The notes under the pieces were generated by a model. That model was not told where the DNA came from. It did no database searches and was given only the letters and a program-made list of their open reading frames with translations. The translations under genes and the position numbers were made by a program. From contig NZ_CAJULN010000008.1 in NCBI RefSeq assembly GCF_910586915.1, forward strand, positions 56,449 through 120,448: 64,000 nt of DNA, read 5' to 3'. Origin of the DNA: an uncultured Bacteroides sp. (GTDB lineage: Bacteria; Bacteroidota; Bacteroidia; Bacteroidales; Bacteroidaceae). Each line of letters begins with the position of its first letter. The stretch's first letter is position 1. This document shows positions 43,803-52,644 of the stretch, one piece after another.

Positions 43803-45335
43803 ATGAGACTTATGATGAAAATGAATAAAATATGGATGGTCGCTTGTGTGGCGGCCACCCTCATCGGCGGAGTGTATGGTTGTGACGACGATAAAGACTT
43901 TACTTACGAAGGTCGGTTGGATTTAAGTTTGTTGAACCTGACACAAGCTCGCGAAGTGTGGGACGGTGCGGAGTGCAATGTCGTTACGGCTTTGCAGCAA
44001 AACGCGGATGAAACGCCTGTTAAGAACTTTACTTATAAGTTGAACTTATCTCTTTATCAGGACCGCACCGCCGGGCAAGAAGCTAAAGTCAGCTTGGCCG
44101 TGAATAAAGATACGCTCAATAAAGTATCGGCTAAAGTGGCGGAAGGAGGTATCTATGCAAAGTATGACGGTGCAAAATTGCTTCCCGAAGGCTATTATCA
44201 TTTGTCCTCGCAGACATTGACCTTACAGGCCGGTGAAACAAAATCGGATGCCGTATCAGTGACCGTTTATTCCAACGAACTGGTTACTGCTTGTCAGGAG
44301 GCGGAGCGTGATTTGCTGTATGTACTTCCGCTGACAATTGAGGCTTCGTCTTCTTATGGAATCAATCCCAAGACGAATACCTTGATGCTGCTTTTCAATG
44401 TGACTTATGTAGAGCCGGCCGAGGATGAAAGTGGTCCGGAATATGTACCTGACCCTAACGACGCGCCGGAAACGACGGAGGACGGACTTGTTTTGAAGTT
44501 TCATGATGAATTTAATGGAACAGGCGAACCGGACTGGAATGTATGGCGTTGGGAAGAAGGTTTCCAGCGTAATCAGGAATTGCAATGGTATCAGAAAGAA
44601 AATGCGATTTGCAAAGACGGTGCATTAGTAATCACAGGAAAAGAGGAACGGGTAAAGAATACGAATTATGAGGCTGGAAGCAGCGATTGGAAAAAGAATC
44701 GTGAATATGCGGATTATACTTCAAGCAGTCTGATTACGAAAGATTACAGATTTCGGAAGGGACGACTGCTTGTCAGAGCCAAGATACCTACGGCAATGGG
44801 TGCATGGCCGGCTATTTGGACAACCGGTGGAAGTACCGACAGTTGGTGTTGGGAATGGCCGTTGGGAGGTGAGATTGATTTGCTCGAATACTATTTGGTA
44901 AATGGAAAGCCGAGCATACACGCCAATGTATGTTGGGGTTCGGATACCCGTTGGAGCGGCAAATGGAAATCTTACAACAGGCCTCTTGCCGAATTTATAG
45001 CGAAAGACAAGAACTGGGGAAAGAAATATCATGTTTGGCGCCTGGACTGGTGTTTGGATGAAGACGAGAATACGTTGAGGGTTTATCTGGACGATGAACT
45101 GATGAATGAAATTGATAATCTGGAAGCAACTACAATGAATGGTTCTGGCGGACTGGATGATTGGTGGAGAGGAGCATGGCGTAATCCGTATCTTGACGAA
45201 GGCAATGCTAATGAAGGCTTCGGGCAATGTATCTGGTTGAACTTGGCTTTAGGCTCCAACGGGGGCGAACCGGACTTGTCGAAGTTTCCGCTCGAATATC
45301 ATGTAGACTACGTTCGTGTTTATCAGTTCGAATAA
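43803..45335 (+). CDS. GH16 endo-acting surface lipoprotein with N-terminal DUF1735-like domain
   Basis: 510 residues; the start could be any of the Met codons at 43803-43821. Lipobox VYGC is followed by DDDKD, a strong surface-export pattern. Residues about 30-205 resemble a DUF1735 Ig-like domain; residues about 230-510 are GH16. The catalytic signature EIDLLE is at residues 357-362, giving Glu357 as nucleophile and Glu362 as acid/base. GH16 enzymes with this motif cut beta-1,3 or beta-1,4 glucans or galactans internally. Given the GH43, BNR_4 and GH105 neighbours, endo-beta-1,3-galactanase activity on arabinogalactan is the favoured guess; laminarinase activity is the main alternative. It would be the enzyme that makes fragments at the surface for SusCD import. 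Confidence 0.88.
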   Translation: MRLMMKMNKIWMVACVAATLIGGVYGCDDDKDFTYEGRLDLSLLNLTQAREVWDGAECNVVTALQQNADETPVKNFTYKLNLSLYQDRTAGQEAKVSLAVNKDTLNKVSAKVAEGGIYAKYDGAKLLPEGYYHLSSQTLTLQAGETKSDAVSVTVYSNELVTACQEAERDLLYVLPLTIEASSSYGINPKTNTLMLLFNVTYVEPAEDESGPEYVPDPNDAPETTEDGLVLKFHDEFNGTGEPDWNVWRWEEGFQRNQELQWYQKENAICKDGALVITGKEERVKNTNYEAGSSDWKKNREYADYTSSSLITKDYRFRKGRLLVRAKIPTAMGAWPAIWTTGGSTDSWCWEWPLGGEIDLLEYYLVNGKPSIHANVCWGSDTRWSGKWKSYNRPLAEFIAKDKNWGKKYHVWRLDWCLDEDENTLRVYLDDELMNEIDNLEATTMNGSGGLDDWWRGAWRNPYLDEGNANEGFGQCIWLNLALGSNGGEPDLSKFPLEYHVDYVRVYQFE

Positions 45336-45351
45336 ACGATGGGATTAAGCA

Positions 45352-47259
45352 ATGGCATATTTTAAGAATTATTTGGTTATACCACTGTTACTGGCGTTTT
45401 TGCCTTTGCTTGCAAAGGCGCAAAATGACGGTTGGCAGTTGGTTTGGAGCGAAGAGTTTGATACGGAAGGGAGATTGTCCCCTTCCGTATGGAATTACGA
45501 ACAAGGTTATGCACGTAACGAAGAGGCTCAGTGGTATCAGCCCGACAACGCTGTCTGCAAAGGAGGCTCTCTCATTATCGAAGCCCGGAAGGAGCACGGT
45601 CGTCCGAATCCTCTTTACGTGCCCGGTAGTAACGACTGGCGTAAGAAACGGGAGTTTATAGAATACACCTCTTCATCGGTGACAACTGCCGGAAAGAAGG
45701 AATTTCTTTACGGACGTTTTGAAGTGCGTGCCCGCATACCGGTAGCGAAAGGTGCATGGCCGGCTATTTGGCTGTTGGGCAGTCATATGGAATGGCCCTC
45801 TTGCGGGGAAATTGATATGATGGAATATTACCACATCAAGGGGATTCCTCATATATTGGCAAATGCTGCATGGGGAACAGATAAGAAATGGAGTGCAAAG
45901 TGGGATAGCCAGGCTATTCCATACACTCATTTTACCGATAAGGACCCCGATTGGGCTTCGAAATTCCACATTTGGAGAATGGACTGGGACGAGGAAGCGA
46001 TTAAACTTTATTTGGATGATGAACTTTTAAATGAGATTCCTTTGAACCAGACGGTGAACGGAAGCATCGGCAAAGGGACGAATCCTTTTACGAAGCCGCA
46101 ATATCTGTTGTTGAATCTGGCTATTGGAGGTATGAATGGCGGTCCGATTGATGAAACCGCTTTGCCGATGAAGTATGAGATTGATTATGTGCGGGTGTAT
46201 CAGAAGGAGAAAAAGATAGCCTCCGGCAAAGTGTGGAGGGATACGGAAGGCGATGTGATTAACGCACATGGAGGAGGCCTGCTCTTTCACCGGGGTGTAT
46301 ATTATTGGTTTGGCGAACATCGTTCCGAGTCCGGCTTTGTGACGGAAAAAGGAATAAACTGCTATTCTTCCGTCGATTTATGCGAATGGAAACCCGAAGG
46401 CATTGTCTTGGCAGTATCCGGTGAGGAAGGGGCGGAGATTGAAAAAGGATGCATCATGGAACGCCCGAAAGTGATTTACAATGAGAAAACCGGAAAATTC
46501 GTTATGTGGTTTCATCTGGAAAAGAAAGGGAAAGGATATGCTTCGGCCTATGCAGCCGTTGCCGTTAGTGATTCGCCTGCGGGACCATATCGCTTTATTC
46601 GTGCCGACCGTGTCAATCCGGGCGTGTATCCGATGAATATGACGAAAAAGGAGAAACGGACGAAATGGAATCTTTCGGCGTATAAAGAATGGTGGACTCC
46701 GGAATGGTATAAGGCCATTGAAAAGGGAATGTTTGTAAAAAGAGACTTGGAAGGAGGACAAATGTCGCGCGATATGACTCTGTTTGTAGACGACGACCGG
46801 AAGGCTTATCATATTTATTCTTCGGAGGATAATCTGACCTTACAGATAGCGGAATTGTCGGATGATTATCTGAGCCACACCGGGCGGTATATACGTATTT
46901 TCCCGGGAGGGCACAATGAAGCACCCGCCATTTTTAAGAAAGACGGAAACTATTGGATGATAACTTCCGGCTGTACGGGATGGGAACCCAACAAAGCCCG
47001 TCTGCTGACTGCCACTTCGATTCTTGGAGAATGGAAGCAGCTTCCGAATCCTTGCGTCGGCGAGAAGGCGGACGAAACTTTCGGAGGGCAGGGCACCTAT
47101 GTATTGCCTTTGCAGGGGGCGGAAGAGCGGTTTGTCTTTATGGCAGACAACTGGCGTCCGGAAAGTCTGGCCGATTCCCGTTACATTTGGCTGCCTATCG
47201 GATTTGACGAGAAAGGAATACCTTTTATCAAATGGGTGGACGGATGGAAACCGGATTGA
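45352..47259 (+). CDS. GH16-GH43 bifunctional fusion enzyme, exported
   Basis: 635 residues with a type I signal peptide (cleavage near LAKA-Q), so periplasmic or secreted rather than lipid-anchored. Residues about 25-285 are GH16, with EIDMME at 153-158 (Glu153 nucleophile, Glu158 acid/base). Residues about 290-635 resemble GH43, subfamily 24-like: 'INAHGGGLLFHRGVYYWFGEH' matches the N-terminal block of exo-beta-1,3-galactanases, then 'MERPKVIYNEKTGKFVMWFH', 'SRDMTLFVDDDRKAYHIYSSEDN' and 'GHNEAPAIFKKDGNYWMITSG'. The fusion puts an endo- and an exo-enzyme for the same backbone in one chain. It begins 16 bp after the other GH16 gene; the two GH16 domains are related but clearly diverged. Confidence 0.88.
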   Translation: MAYFKNYLVIPLLLAFLPLLAKAQNDGWQLVWSEEFDTEGRLSPSVWNYEQGYARNEEAQWYQPDNAVCKGGSLIIEARKEHGRPNPLYVPGSNDWRKKREFIEYTSSSVTTAGKKEFLYGRFEVRARIPVAKGAWPAIWLLGSHMEWPSCGEIDMMEYYHIKGIPHILANAAWGTDKKWSAKWDSQAIPYTHFTDKDPDWASKFHIWRMDWDEEAIKLYLDDELLNEIPLNQTVNGSIGKGTNPFTKPQYLLLNLAIGGMNGGPIDETALPMKYEIDYVRVYQKEKKIASGKVWRDTEGDVINAHGGGLLFHRGVYYWFGEHRSESGFVTEKGINCYSSVDLCEWKPEGIVLAVSGEEGAEIEKGCIMERPKVIYNEKTGKFVMWFHLEKKGKGYASAYAAVAVSDSPAGPYRFIRADRVNPGVYPMNMTKKEKRTKWNLSAYKEWWTPEWYKAIEKGMFVKRDLEGGQMSRDMTLFVDDDRKAYHIYSSEDNLTLQIAELSDDYLSHTGRYIRIFPGGHNEAPAIFKKDGNYWMITSGCTGWEPNKARLLTATSILGEWKQLPNPCVGEKADETFGGQGTYVLPLQGAEERFVFMADNWRPESLADSRYIWLPIGFDEKGIPFIKWVDGWKPD

Positions 47260-47312
47260 CGACTCTTATTGTATATAAACTATTTTGCGTACGAAAAAAC
47301 TGAAACAATATC

Positions 47313-48569
47313 ATGAATTTGAATAAACATTGTGTATTGCTGTTGCTGCTTGCAGTATTATGGATACCATTGCAGGATGCATCGGCTAAAAAGAAGAAAC
47401 AGGTGAAGGAACCCACCGACCGCGAATTGTGGGCGGGCGTGTTGTATCGTATGGCTGCTCCGGTGCTTAGCAACATGAGTGAGGGCAAGTTGCAACAGAA
47501 TATGTTGGTAGAGCTGAGCCCCACGTGGGACGGAAGAAACAAGAAGGTGACTTATATGGAGTGCTTCGGACGTTTGATGGCAGGACTGGCTCCCTGGATT
47601 TCATTGCCCGATGATGATACACCCGAAGGTATCCAACGTAAACAGTTGCGCGAATGGGCGCTTAAAAGTTACGCGCAGGCTGTCGACCCGGAAAGTCCCG
47701 ACTATTTGTTGTGGAGAAAAGAGGGGCAGACTTTGGTCGATGCCGCATACATCGCCGAGAGCTTCATCAGAGGATACGACGCTTTGTGGATGCCGTTGGA
47801 CAGTGTGACCAAGCAACGCTACATTGCGGAGTTTACACAGCTCCGCCGGGTAGACCCTCCTTATACGAACTGGTTGTTGTTTTCGGCTACCGTAGAATCC
47901 TTCTTGCGCAAAGTAGGTGCGCAGAGTGACACTTACCGCATTGCTTCGGCTTTGCGTAAAGTCGAAGAGTGGTACGTGGGCGACGGTTGGTATTCGGACG
48001 GAAAAGACTTCGCTTTCGACTACTATAATAGTTTTGTGCTGCATCCCATGTACATAGAGCCGTTGGAAATAATGACCCATGCGGGCAAGCATAAAGTATG
48101 GAATATGCCCGACTGTGATTATAACCGTGCAAAGAAGCGGATGCAACGTTTCGGAATCATTTTAGAGCGGTTTATCTCTCCCGAAGGCACGCTTCCCGTT
48201 TTCGGTCGTTCCATAACCTATCGCACGGGAACTTTGCAGCCTTTGGCGTTATTGGCCTGGAGGGAATGGTTGCCTGCGGAGTTGCCCAACGGACAGGTAC
48301 GTGCTGCTATGACAGCAGTCATCAGGCGGATGTTTAGCGATGACCGCAACTTCAATGAGAAGGGATTCCTCACGTTGGGATTCAATGGCAAGCAGCCCAA
48401 TATCTCCGACTGGTACACAAACAACGGCAGCCTGTATATGGCTTCACTCGCTTTCCTGCCGCTCGGACTTCCTGCCGACCATCCGTTCTGGACATCTTCT
48501 GCCGAAGACTGGACCAGTAAAAAAGCCTGGGAAGGGAACGATTTTCCGAAAGACCATGCTGTCCGTTAA
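47313..48569 (+). CDS. DUF2264-family exported protein
   Basis: 418 residues with a signal peptide (cleavage after DASA). The sequence follows the DUF2264 pattern: 'YMECFGRLMAGLAPWISLPDD', 'NWLLFSATVESFLRKVGAQSD', 'WYVGDGWYSDGKDFAFDYYNSFVLHPMYIEPL' and 'FGRSITYRTGTLQPLALLAW'. The repeated aromatic and acidic helices suggest an (alpha/alpha)6 barrel like that of GH105/GH88 and related enzymes, but I see no assigned catalytic pair. Proteins of this family are frequent in PULs for uronic-acid-containing glycans. Its position between the GH16-GH43 and BNR_4 genes suggests a role in uronate or side-chain processing. Confidence 0.78.
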   Translation: MNLNKHCVLLLLLAVLWIPLQDASAKKKKQVKEPTDRELWAGVLYRMAAPVLSNMSEGKLQQNMLVELSPTWDGRNKKVTYMECFGRLMAGLAPWISLPDDDTPEGIQRKQLREWALKSYAQAVDPESPDYLLWRKEGQTLVDAAYIAESFIRGYDALWMPLDSVTKQRYIAEFTQLRRVDPPYTNWLLFSATVESFLRKVGAQSDTYRIASALRKVEEWYVGDGWYSDGKDFAFDYYNSFVLHPMYIEPLEIMTHAGKHKVWNMPDCDYNRAKKRMQRFGIILERFISPEGTLPVFGRSITYRTGTLQPLALLAWREWLPAELPNGQVRAAMTAVIRRMFSDDRNFNEKGFLTLGFNGKQPNISDWYTNNGSLYMASLAFLPLGLPADHPFWTSSAEDWTSKKAWEGNDFPKDHAVR

Positions 48570-48605
48570 CCGGCAGATGCCATGAATCATCAATCAAGAA
48601 GATAC

Positions 48606-49901
48606 ATGAAACGGATTTTGTCACTGCTTTGTTGCATCCTGTCCATTCCCGTATTGTGCCATTCGCAGCATTTGGTGGAAGTGGCGAAGGGATATAGCCG
48701 TACTTCCGTCAATACGGCCGTATTCCGCAACAACTCGCTGGTCACTTCCGGCGACGAGCAGTATATCAGCTATTACGATGCCGACGGTTATCTGACGCTT
48801 GGCAAGCGTAAACTCGGTTCGGAACAGTGGACACTGCACCGTTCCCGATACCGGGGGAATGTGGAGGACGCCCACAATGTCATCAGTATGGCGGTAGACG
48901 GAGAGGGATATATACACGTGTCTTTCGACCATCACGGACATAGGCTGAACTACTGCCGTAGCATTGCGCCCGGTTCGTTGGAATTGGGAGATAAAAGCCC
49001 GATGACGGGAATCGACGAAGGAAATGTCACTTATCCCGAATTCTATCCTTTAGCGGGCGGCGACTTGCTGTTTGCCTACCGTTCCGGCTCTTCGGGGCGT
49101 GGAAATTTAGTGATGAACCGTTATTCGTTGAAAGAACATCGGTGGATGCGCGTGCAGGATGTCTTGATTGACGGAGAGAACCGGCGCAATGCCTACTGGC
49201 AGTTGTACGTCGACGAGCAGGGGACAATCCATCTCTCGTGGGTGTGGCGTGAAACCTGGCAGGTAGAAACCAATCACGACATCTGCTATGCCCGCTCCTT
49301 TGACAACGGTGTCACCTGGTATAAGTCGACAGGAGAGCGATACACGCTTCCGATTAAACTTTCGAATGCGGAATACGCCTGCCGTCTGCCGCAGAACTGC
49401 GAACTGATTAATCAGACAAGCATGAGTGCCGATGCAGGCGGCCATCCTTATATCGCCACTTACTGGAGAGACACCAACAGCGACGTGCCGCAATACCGCC
49501 TCGTGTGGAATGATGGAAAGGCCTGGCATCACCGGCAAGTGACCGAACGTAAGACACCTTTTACCCTGAAAGGCGGCGGAACGAAGATGATTCCCATAGC
49601 CCGTCCGCGCATTGTTGTGGAGGGGGGAGAGGTATTCTATATTTTCCGCGACGAGGAGCGGAGAAGCCGTGTCTCGATGGCCCGTACTACCGACGTGCGT
49701 AGTGGGCGGTGGAACATAACGGACCTGACGGACTTTCCGGTCGGCGCATGGGAACCGTCGCACGATACGGAATTGTGGAAGCGGCAGCGCCGGCTTCACC
49801 TCTTCGTCCAGCATACCCGCCAGGGAGACGGCGAACGCACGGCCGAAATAGAACCTCAAATGGTCTATGTGTTGGAAACAGAAATGGATACAAATAAATG
49901 A
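48606..49901 (+). CDS. BNR_4 seven-bladed propeller protein, GH145/PL27-like
   Basis: 431 residues from ATG at 48606, which begins a signal peptide (cleavage after CHS); an ATG at 48582 adds eight polar residues. The BNR_4 pattern is clear: 'DAHNVISMAVDGEGYIHVSFDHHGHRLNYCRS', 'GNVTYPEFYPLAGGDLLFAYRSGSSGRGN', 'HLSWVWRET' and 'NHDICYARSFDNGVTW'. Families with this fold and motif include GH145 (rhamnosidase on rhamnose-glucuronate caps of arabinogalactan), PL27 (rhamnose-glucuronate lyase) and ulvan lyases. The next gene is a GH105, which acts on unsaturated uronates, so a lyase role is attractive. The sequence alone does not separate GH145 from PL27. It overlaps GH105 by four bases. Confidence 0.8.
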   Translation: MKRILSLLCCILSIPVLCHSQHLVEVAKGYSRTSVNTAVFRNNSLVTSGDEQYISYYDADGYLTLGKRKLGSEQWTLHRSRYRGNVEDAHNVISMAVDGEGYIHVSFDHHGHRLNYCRSIAPGSLELGDKSPMTGIDEGNVTYPEFYPLAGGDLLFAYRSGSSGRGNLVMNRYSLKEHRWMRVQDVLIDGENRRNAYWQLYVDEQGTIHLSWVWRETWQVETNHDICYARSFDNGVTWYKSTGERYTLPIKLSNAEYACRLPQNCELINQTSMSADAGGHPYIATYWRDTNSDVPQYRLVWNDGKAWHHRQVTERKTPFTLKGGGTKMIPIARPRIVVEGGEVFYIFRDEERRSRVSMARTTDVRSGRWNITDLTDFPVGAWEPSHDTELWKRQRRLHLFVQHTRQGDGERTAEIEPQMVYVLETEMDTNK

Positions 49902-51049
49902 AAGATGATATGAAAAAATTAGATGCAATGCTGACGTTTATCTCTGCATTTCTTCTTTGTGCCGTCATATCGGCGGGATGTGCGGACAAGACGACCGCTT
50001 CTTCGGAAGAAGTGACAGAGATGATTCATCGGGTGAATACCTATTGGCAGGCGAACCATCCGGAACACGGACGTTCCTTTTGGGATAACGCCGCCTATCA
50101 TACGGGCAACATGGAAGCCTACTTCCTGACCGAGAAGCCCGAATACCTGGCCTACTCGAAAGCCTGGGCGGAACATAACCAGTGGAAAGGGGCGAAATCG
50201 GACGACAAAGCCCGTTGGAAGTACAGCTACGGCGAAAGCGACGACTATGTGCTTTTTGGCGATTATCAGATTTGCTTCCAGACCTACGCCGACTTGTACC
50301 GCCTGGAGCCGGATACGCAGAAAATAGCCCGTGCCCGCGAAGTGATGGAATATCAGATGGGCACGCCCGCCCGTGATTACTGGTGGTGGGCAGACGGTTT
50401 GTATATGGTAATGCCCGTAATGACAAAGATGTACAATATCACCCGCAATCCGCTTTATCTGGAGAAGCTGCACGAATACTTCGCTTATGCCGACAGCCTT
50501 ATGTACGACAAAGAAGCCGGACTTTACTACCGCGATGCCAAATACGTATATCCCAAACACAAGAGTGTGAACGGCAAGAAAGATTTCTGGGCACGTGGAG
50601 ACGGTTGGGTGTTGGCAGCACTGGCGAAGGTGCTTAAAGACTTGCCCGAAACCGACAGATACCGCCCCGAATACATCGCTCGCTTCCGTGCCTTGTCCAA
50701 ATCCGTCGCTGCCTGCCAGCAACCGGAAGGATATTGGACACGCAGTATGCTCGACCCCGAACATACGCCGGGTCCGGAAACCAGCGGAACGGCTTTCTTC
50801 GCCTACGGCTTGCAATGGGGGATAAACAACGGCTTCCTCCCTTCCGCCGACTATCAGCCGGTAGTAGAGAAAGCCTGGCAATACCTGTCGACAGTCGCTT
50901 TGCAGCCCGACGGAAAGGTCGGCTATGTGCAACCGATTGGTGAGAAAGCCATCCCCGGACAGGTGGTCGATGCAAACTCCACTTCCAATTTTGGAGTAGG
51001 AGCCTTCCTGTTGGCGGCTTGCGAACGGCTGCGCTATCTGGATAAATAA
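49898..51049 (+). CDS. GH105 unsaturated glucuronyl/galacturonyl hydrolase, lipoprotein
   Basis: 383 residues with lipobox SAGC; the ATG at 49898 overlaps the BNR_4 stop (ATGA), and a second ATG at 49910 is also possible. The GH105/GH88 (alpha/alpha)6 features are 'DYWWWADGLYMVMPVMTKMY', in which Asp166 matches the catalytic Asp of YteR, 'WARGDGWVLAALAKVLKDLP', and 'TSGTAFFAYGLQWGINNG'. The enzyme hydrates delta-4,5-unsaturated uronic acid at the non-reducing end, releasing it from the next sugar. Last gene of the PUL, translationally coupled to the BNR_4 gene and followed by a strong terminator. Together the two suggest lyase cleavage of an acidic glycan followed by removal of the unsaturated sugar. 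Confidence 0.9.
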   Translation: MKDDMKKLDAMLTFISAFLLCAVISAGCADKTTASSEEVTEMIHRVNTYWQANHPEHGRSFWDNAAYHTGNMEAYFLTEKPEYLAYSKAWAEHNQWKGAKSDDKARWKYSYGESDDYVLFGDYQICFQTYADLYRLEPDTQKIARAREVMEYQMGTPARDYWWWADGLYMVMPVMTKMYNITRNPLYLEKLHEYFAYADSLMYDKEAGLYYRDAKYVYPKHKSVNGKKDFWARGDGWVLAALAKVLKDLPETDRYRPEYIARFRALSKSVAACQQPEGYWTRSMLDPEHTPGPETSGTAFFAYGLQWGINNGFLPSADYQPVVEKAWQYLSTVALQPDGKVGYVQPIGEKAIPGQVVDANSTSNFGVGAFLLAACERLRYLDK

Positions 51050-51105
51050 TCCCTACTTCCATCGCGGCAAACGCGAGCCGGCAATAAACCAACCGATAAC
51101 AAGTC

Positions 51106-51148
51106 GCCCGTCATTGATAGAATCCGCTTCAATGACGGGCTTCTTTTT
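51106..51148 (+). terminator. Terminator of the large PUL operon
   Basis: A perfect 12-bp stem (51106-51117 with 51129-51140), 11-base loop, then TTCTTTTT. It lies 57 bp after the GH105 stop. Confidence 0.92.
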
Positions 51149-51189
51149 GTGAAAACGACTCGTAATAAAGTCGTTGCGGCTTAATGACA

Positions 51190-51330
51190 AACTTCCGTTG
51201 GGTTATATCCAAACTTCCGGCCGATTGCTCATAAACTATAAACGCAACCTTTGTTTTTATAAACGAAGCCTTCATTTATAAAAACAAAGCCTTCGTTTAT
51301 ATAAATGAAACTTGCAATTATAGTTTGCAA
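51190..51330. repeat. Array D: AT-rich dyads at 20-22 bp period
   Basis: Direct AACTTCCG copies at 51190 and 51212 (22 bp apart) lead into a run of dyads CTTyG-TTTATAAA-CrAAG starting at about 51249, 51270, 51291 and 51311 (spacing 21, 21, 20). The last is TTGCAA...TTGCAA. The unit sequence differs from arrays A, B, C, E and F. It fills much of the 431-bp gap between the convergent GH105 and GNAT genes; the remainder, after 51330, shows only a 6-bp hairpin at 51453-51472. Confidence 0.7.
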
Positions 51331-51480
51331 TCAATAAAAACAAAGATAGCCGTTACTCCCCCATAAGTTTATCTGTAAGGAAGAACAACTTTATTATCAA
51401 TCGACTGAAGTAAAAATAGCGGTAGATTCACCTGAAATATAAGCAAGAGCAACGGAAAACTCCTCCTTTCCGGCCAAAAC

Positions 51481-52491
51481 TCAGTTTAACATCAAACTCA
51501 TGTACGGCTTTAGCCTTTTGAGTATCCGCTCGGTCAGCTCACTGATATCCATCCGTGTGTGTGCGCCGGGCAGCCGTTCGGCACTATATCTGCATTTCCC
51601 GCCCGACAGGTAATAATAGCCGTTATTCACCGACAACTGTTTGTCTGACAATTCCAGTTGCATCCGCTCTTCCGGAAAGGCGGATGCATACACCTGCAAT
51701 ACTTCCTTTGCACGGATGATACGCGCCATACCCAACGGGTGTTGCGGCAATTCTTCGTCCGGCGGCAACAGTTGAGCCAGTCGACTGCATCCCGTACATT
51801 GTTTGATGGCATACAGCAAACCATACTCCGCATCCTTATTGTCCGCCAAAAGCTCGTTGACGACGATTCGGTCCGCTCTTTTATAGGCAATGGCTACTCC
51901 TTTTATCTCATCGGCCTGCCTTGCCACCCATAGATTTCCGTCGCTGATAGCGAGGTCTGCCATGATAACCTCGAAATCGGCTGCCGTATGCTGGATGCAG
52001 CAAGGGCGTTCGGACAACTTCTTGTTCAGATAAGCATAGACCTCCTCCCGGGGCGCGGCAACCCTATCGACAACCACCTCTTTCGGAGGAATAAACTCCG
52101 GCAACGTCCTCTCTTTGACCGAATATTGGAAGACGGCGGCATATCCCATCCGCTTGTAATAATCGAACAGCCACGGCTCTGCCGGTATCAGCGTGCTGAA
52201 ATAGACCCCGTCGCGCAACATACGGGCGAAAGATTGTGACAAGAGTTCACGCATGGCCCCTTTGCCACGGAAGTCGGGATGCGTGCAAGCTCCCGAAACA
52301 TAGGCAGTCGGCACTGTCTTTCCGCCGAAGGTCATCGGATAGGGAAGCATCTGAAGTGCAGCGATTACCTCGTCGCCGCTCCGGATGGCATGGTTTATTT
52401 CATTCCTATAGCGCAGGCTGAAGTACATCTCGGTAAACTCCTCGCTGTCGTTGAAGCATAGCTCCCATAAAGCCTTTACTCTCTTTTTCAT
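51481..52491 (-). CDS. GNAT-family N-acetyltransferase
   Basis: 336 residues from ATG at 52491. An ATG at 52515 is also in frame, but the -7 motif at 52524-52531 would leave almost no leader, so the second is favoured. The acetyl-CoA loop is 'SGACTHPDFRGKGAMRELLSQSFARML' (R-G-K-G-A). The rest matches the longer Acetyltransf_9/Eis-like pattern with a C-terminal lobe ('DISELTERILKRLKPYMSLML'). It moves an acetyl group from acetyl-CoA to an amine; the acceptor is unknown. Single gene unit. Confidence 0.85.
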   Translation of the reverse strand: MKKRVKALWELCFNDSEEFTEMYFSLRYRNEINHAIRSGDEVIAALQMLPYPMTFGGKTVPTAYVSGACTHPDFRGKGAMRELLSQSFARMLRDGVYFSTLIPAEPWLFDYYKRMGYAAVFQYSVKERTLPEFIPPKEVVVDRVAAPREEVYAYLNKKLSERPCCIQHTAADFEVIMADLAISDGNLWVARQADEIKGVAIAYKRADRIVVNELLADNKDAEYGLLYAIKQCTGCSRLAQLLPPDEELPQHPLGMARIIRAKEVLQVYASAFPEERMQLELSDKQLSVNNGYYYLSGGKCRYSAERLPGAHTRMDISELTERILKRLKPYMSLMLN

Positions 52492-52523
52492 GTTGTAGGT
52501 TGTCTTTTCATTCATTCTATCAG

Positions 52524-52531
52524 CAAAAGTA
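52524..52531 (-). promoter_or_regulatory. -7 element for the GNAT gene, decides its start
   Basis: Minus-strand TACTTTTG ends 8 bp before the ATG at 52515 and 32 bp before the ATG at 52491, favouring the latter. Confidence 0.5.
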
Positions 52532-52644
52532 TCTTAAAAACGTGTAACTGACGTATAATTGTTCGATAATATTTGAATTCGCATTCTTTTTTTGCGTATC
52601 ATTGTGGTAATTACCTTGATGTTTAACTCTTAAATGAATGCCTT

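Noticed and set aside
48606..51049. BNR_4 plus GH105 as an ulvan utilization module
   Set aside because: Ulvan loci usually carry sulfatases and PL28 or related lyases, none of which are in this operon, while GH16 and GH43_24-like enzymes fit galactan better. Not fully excluded.
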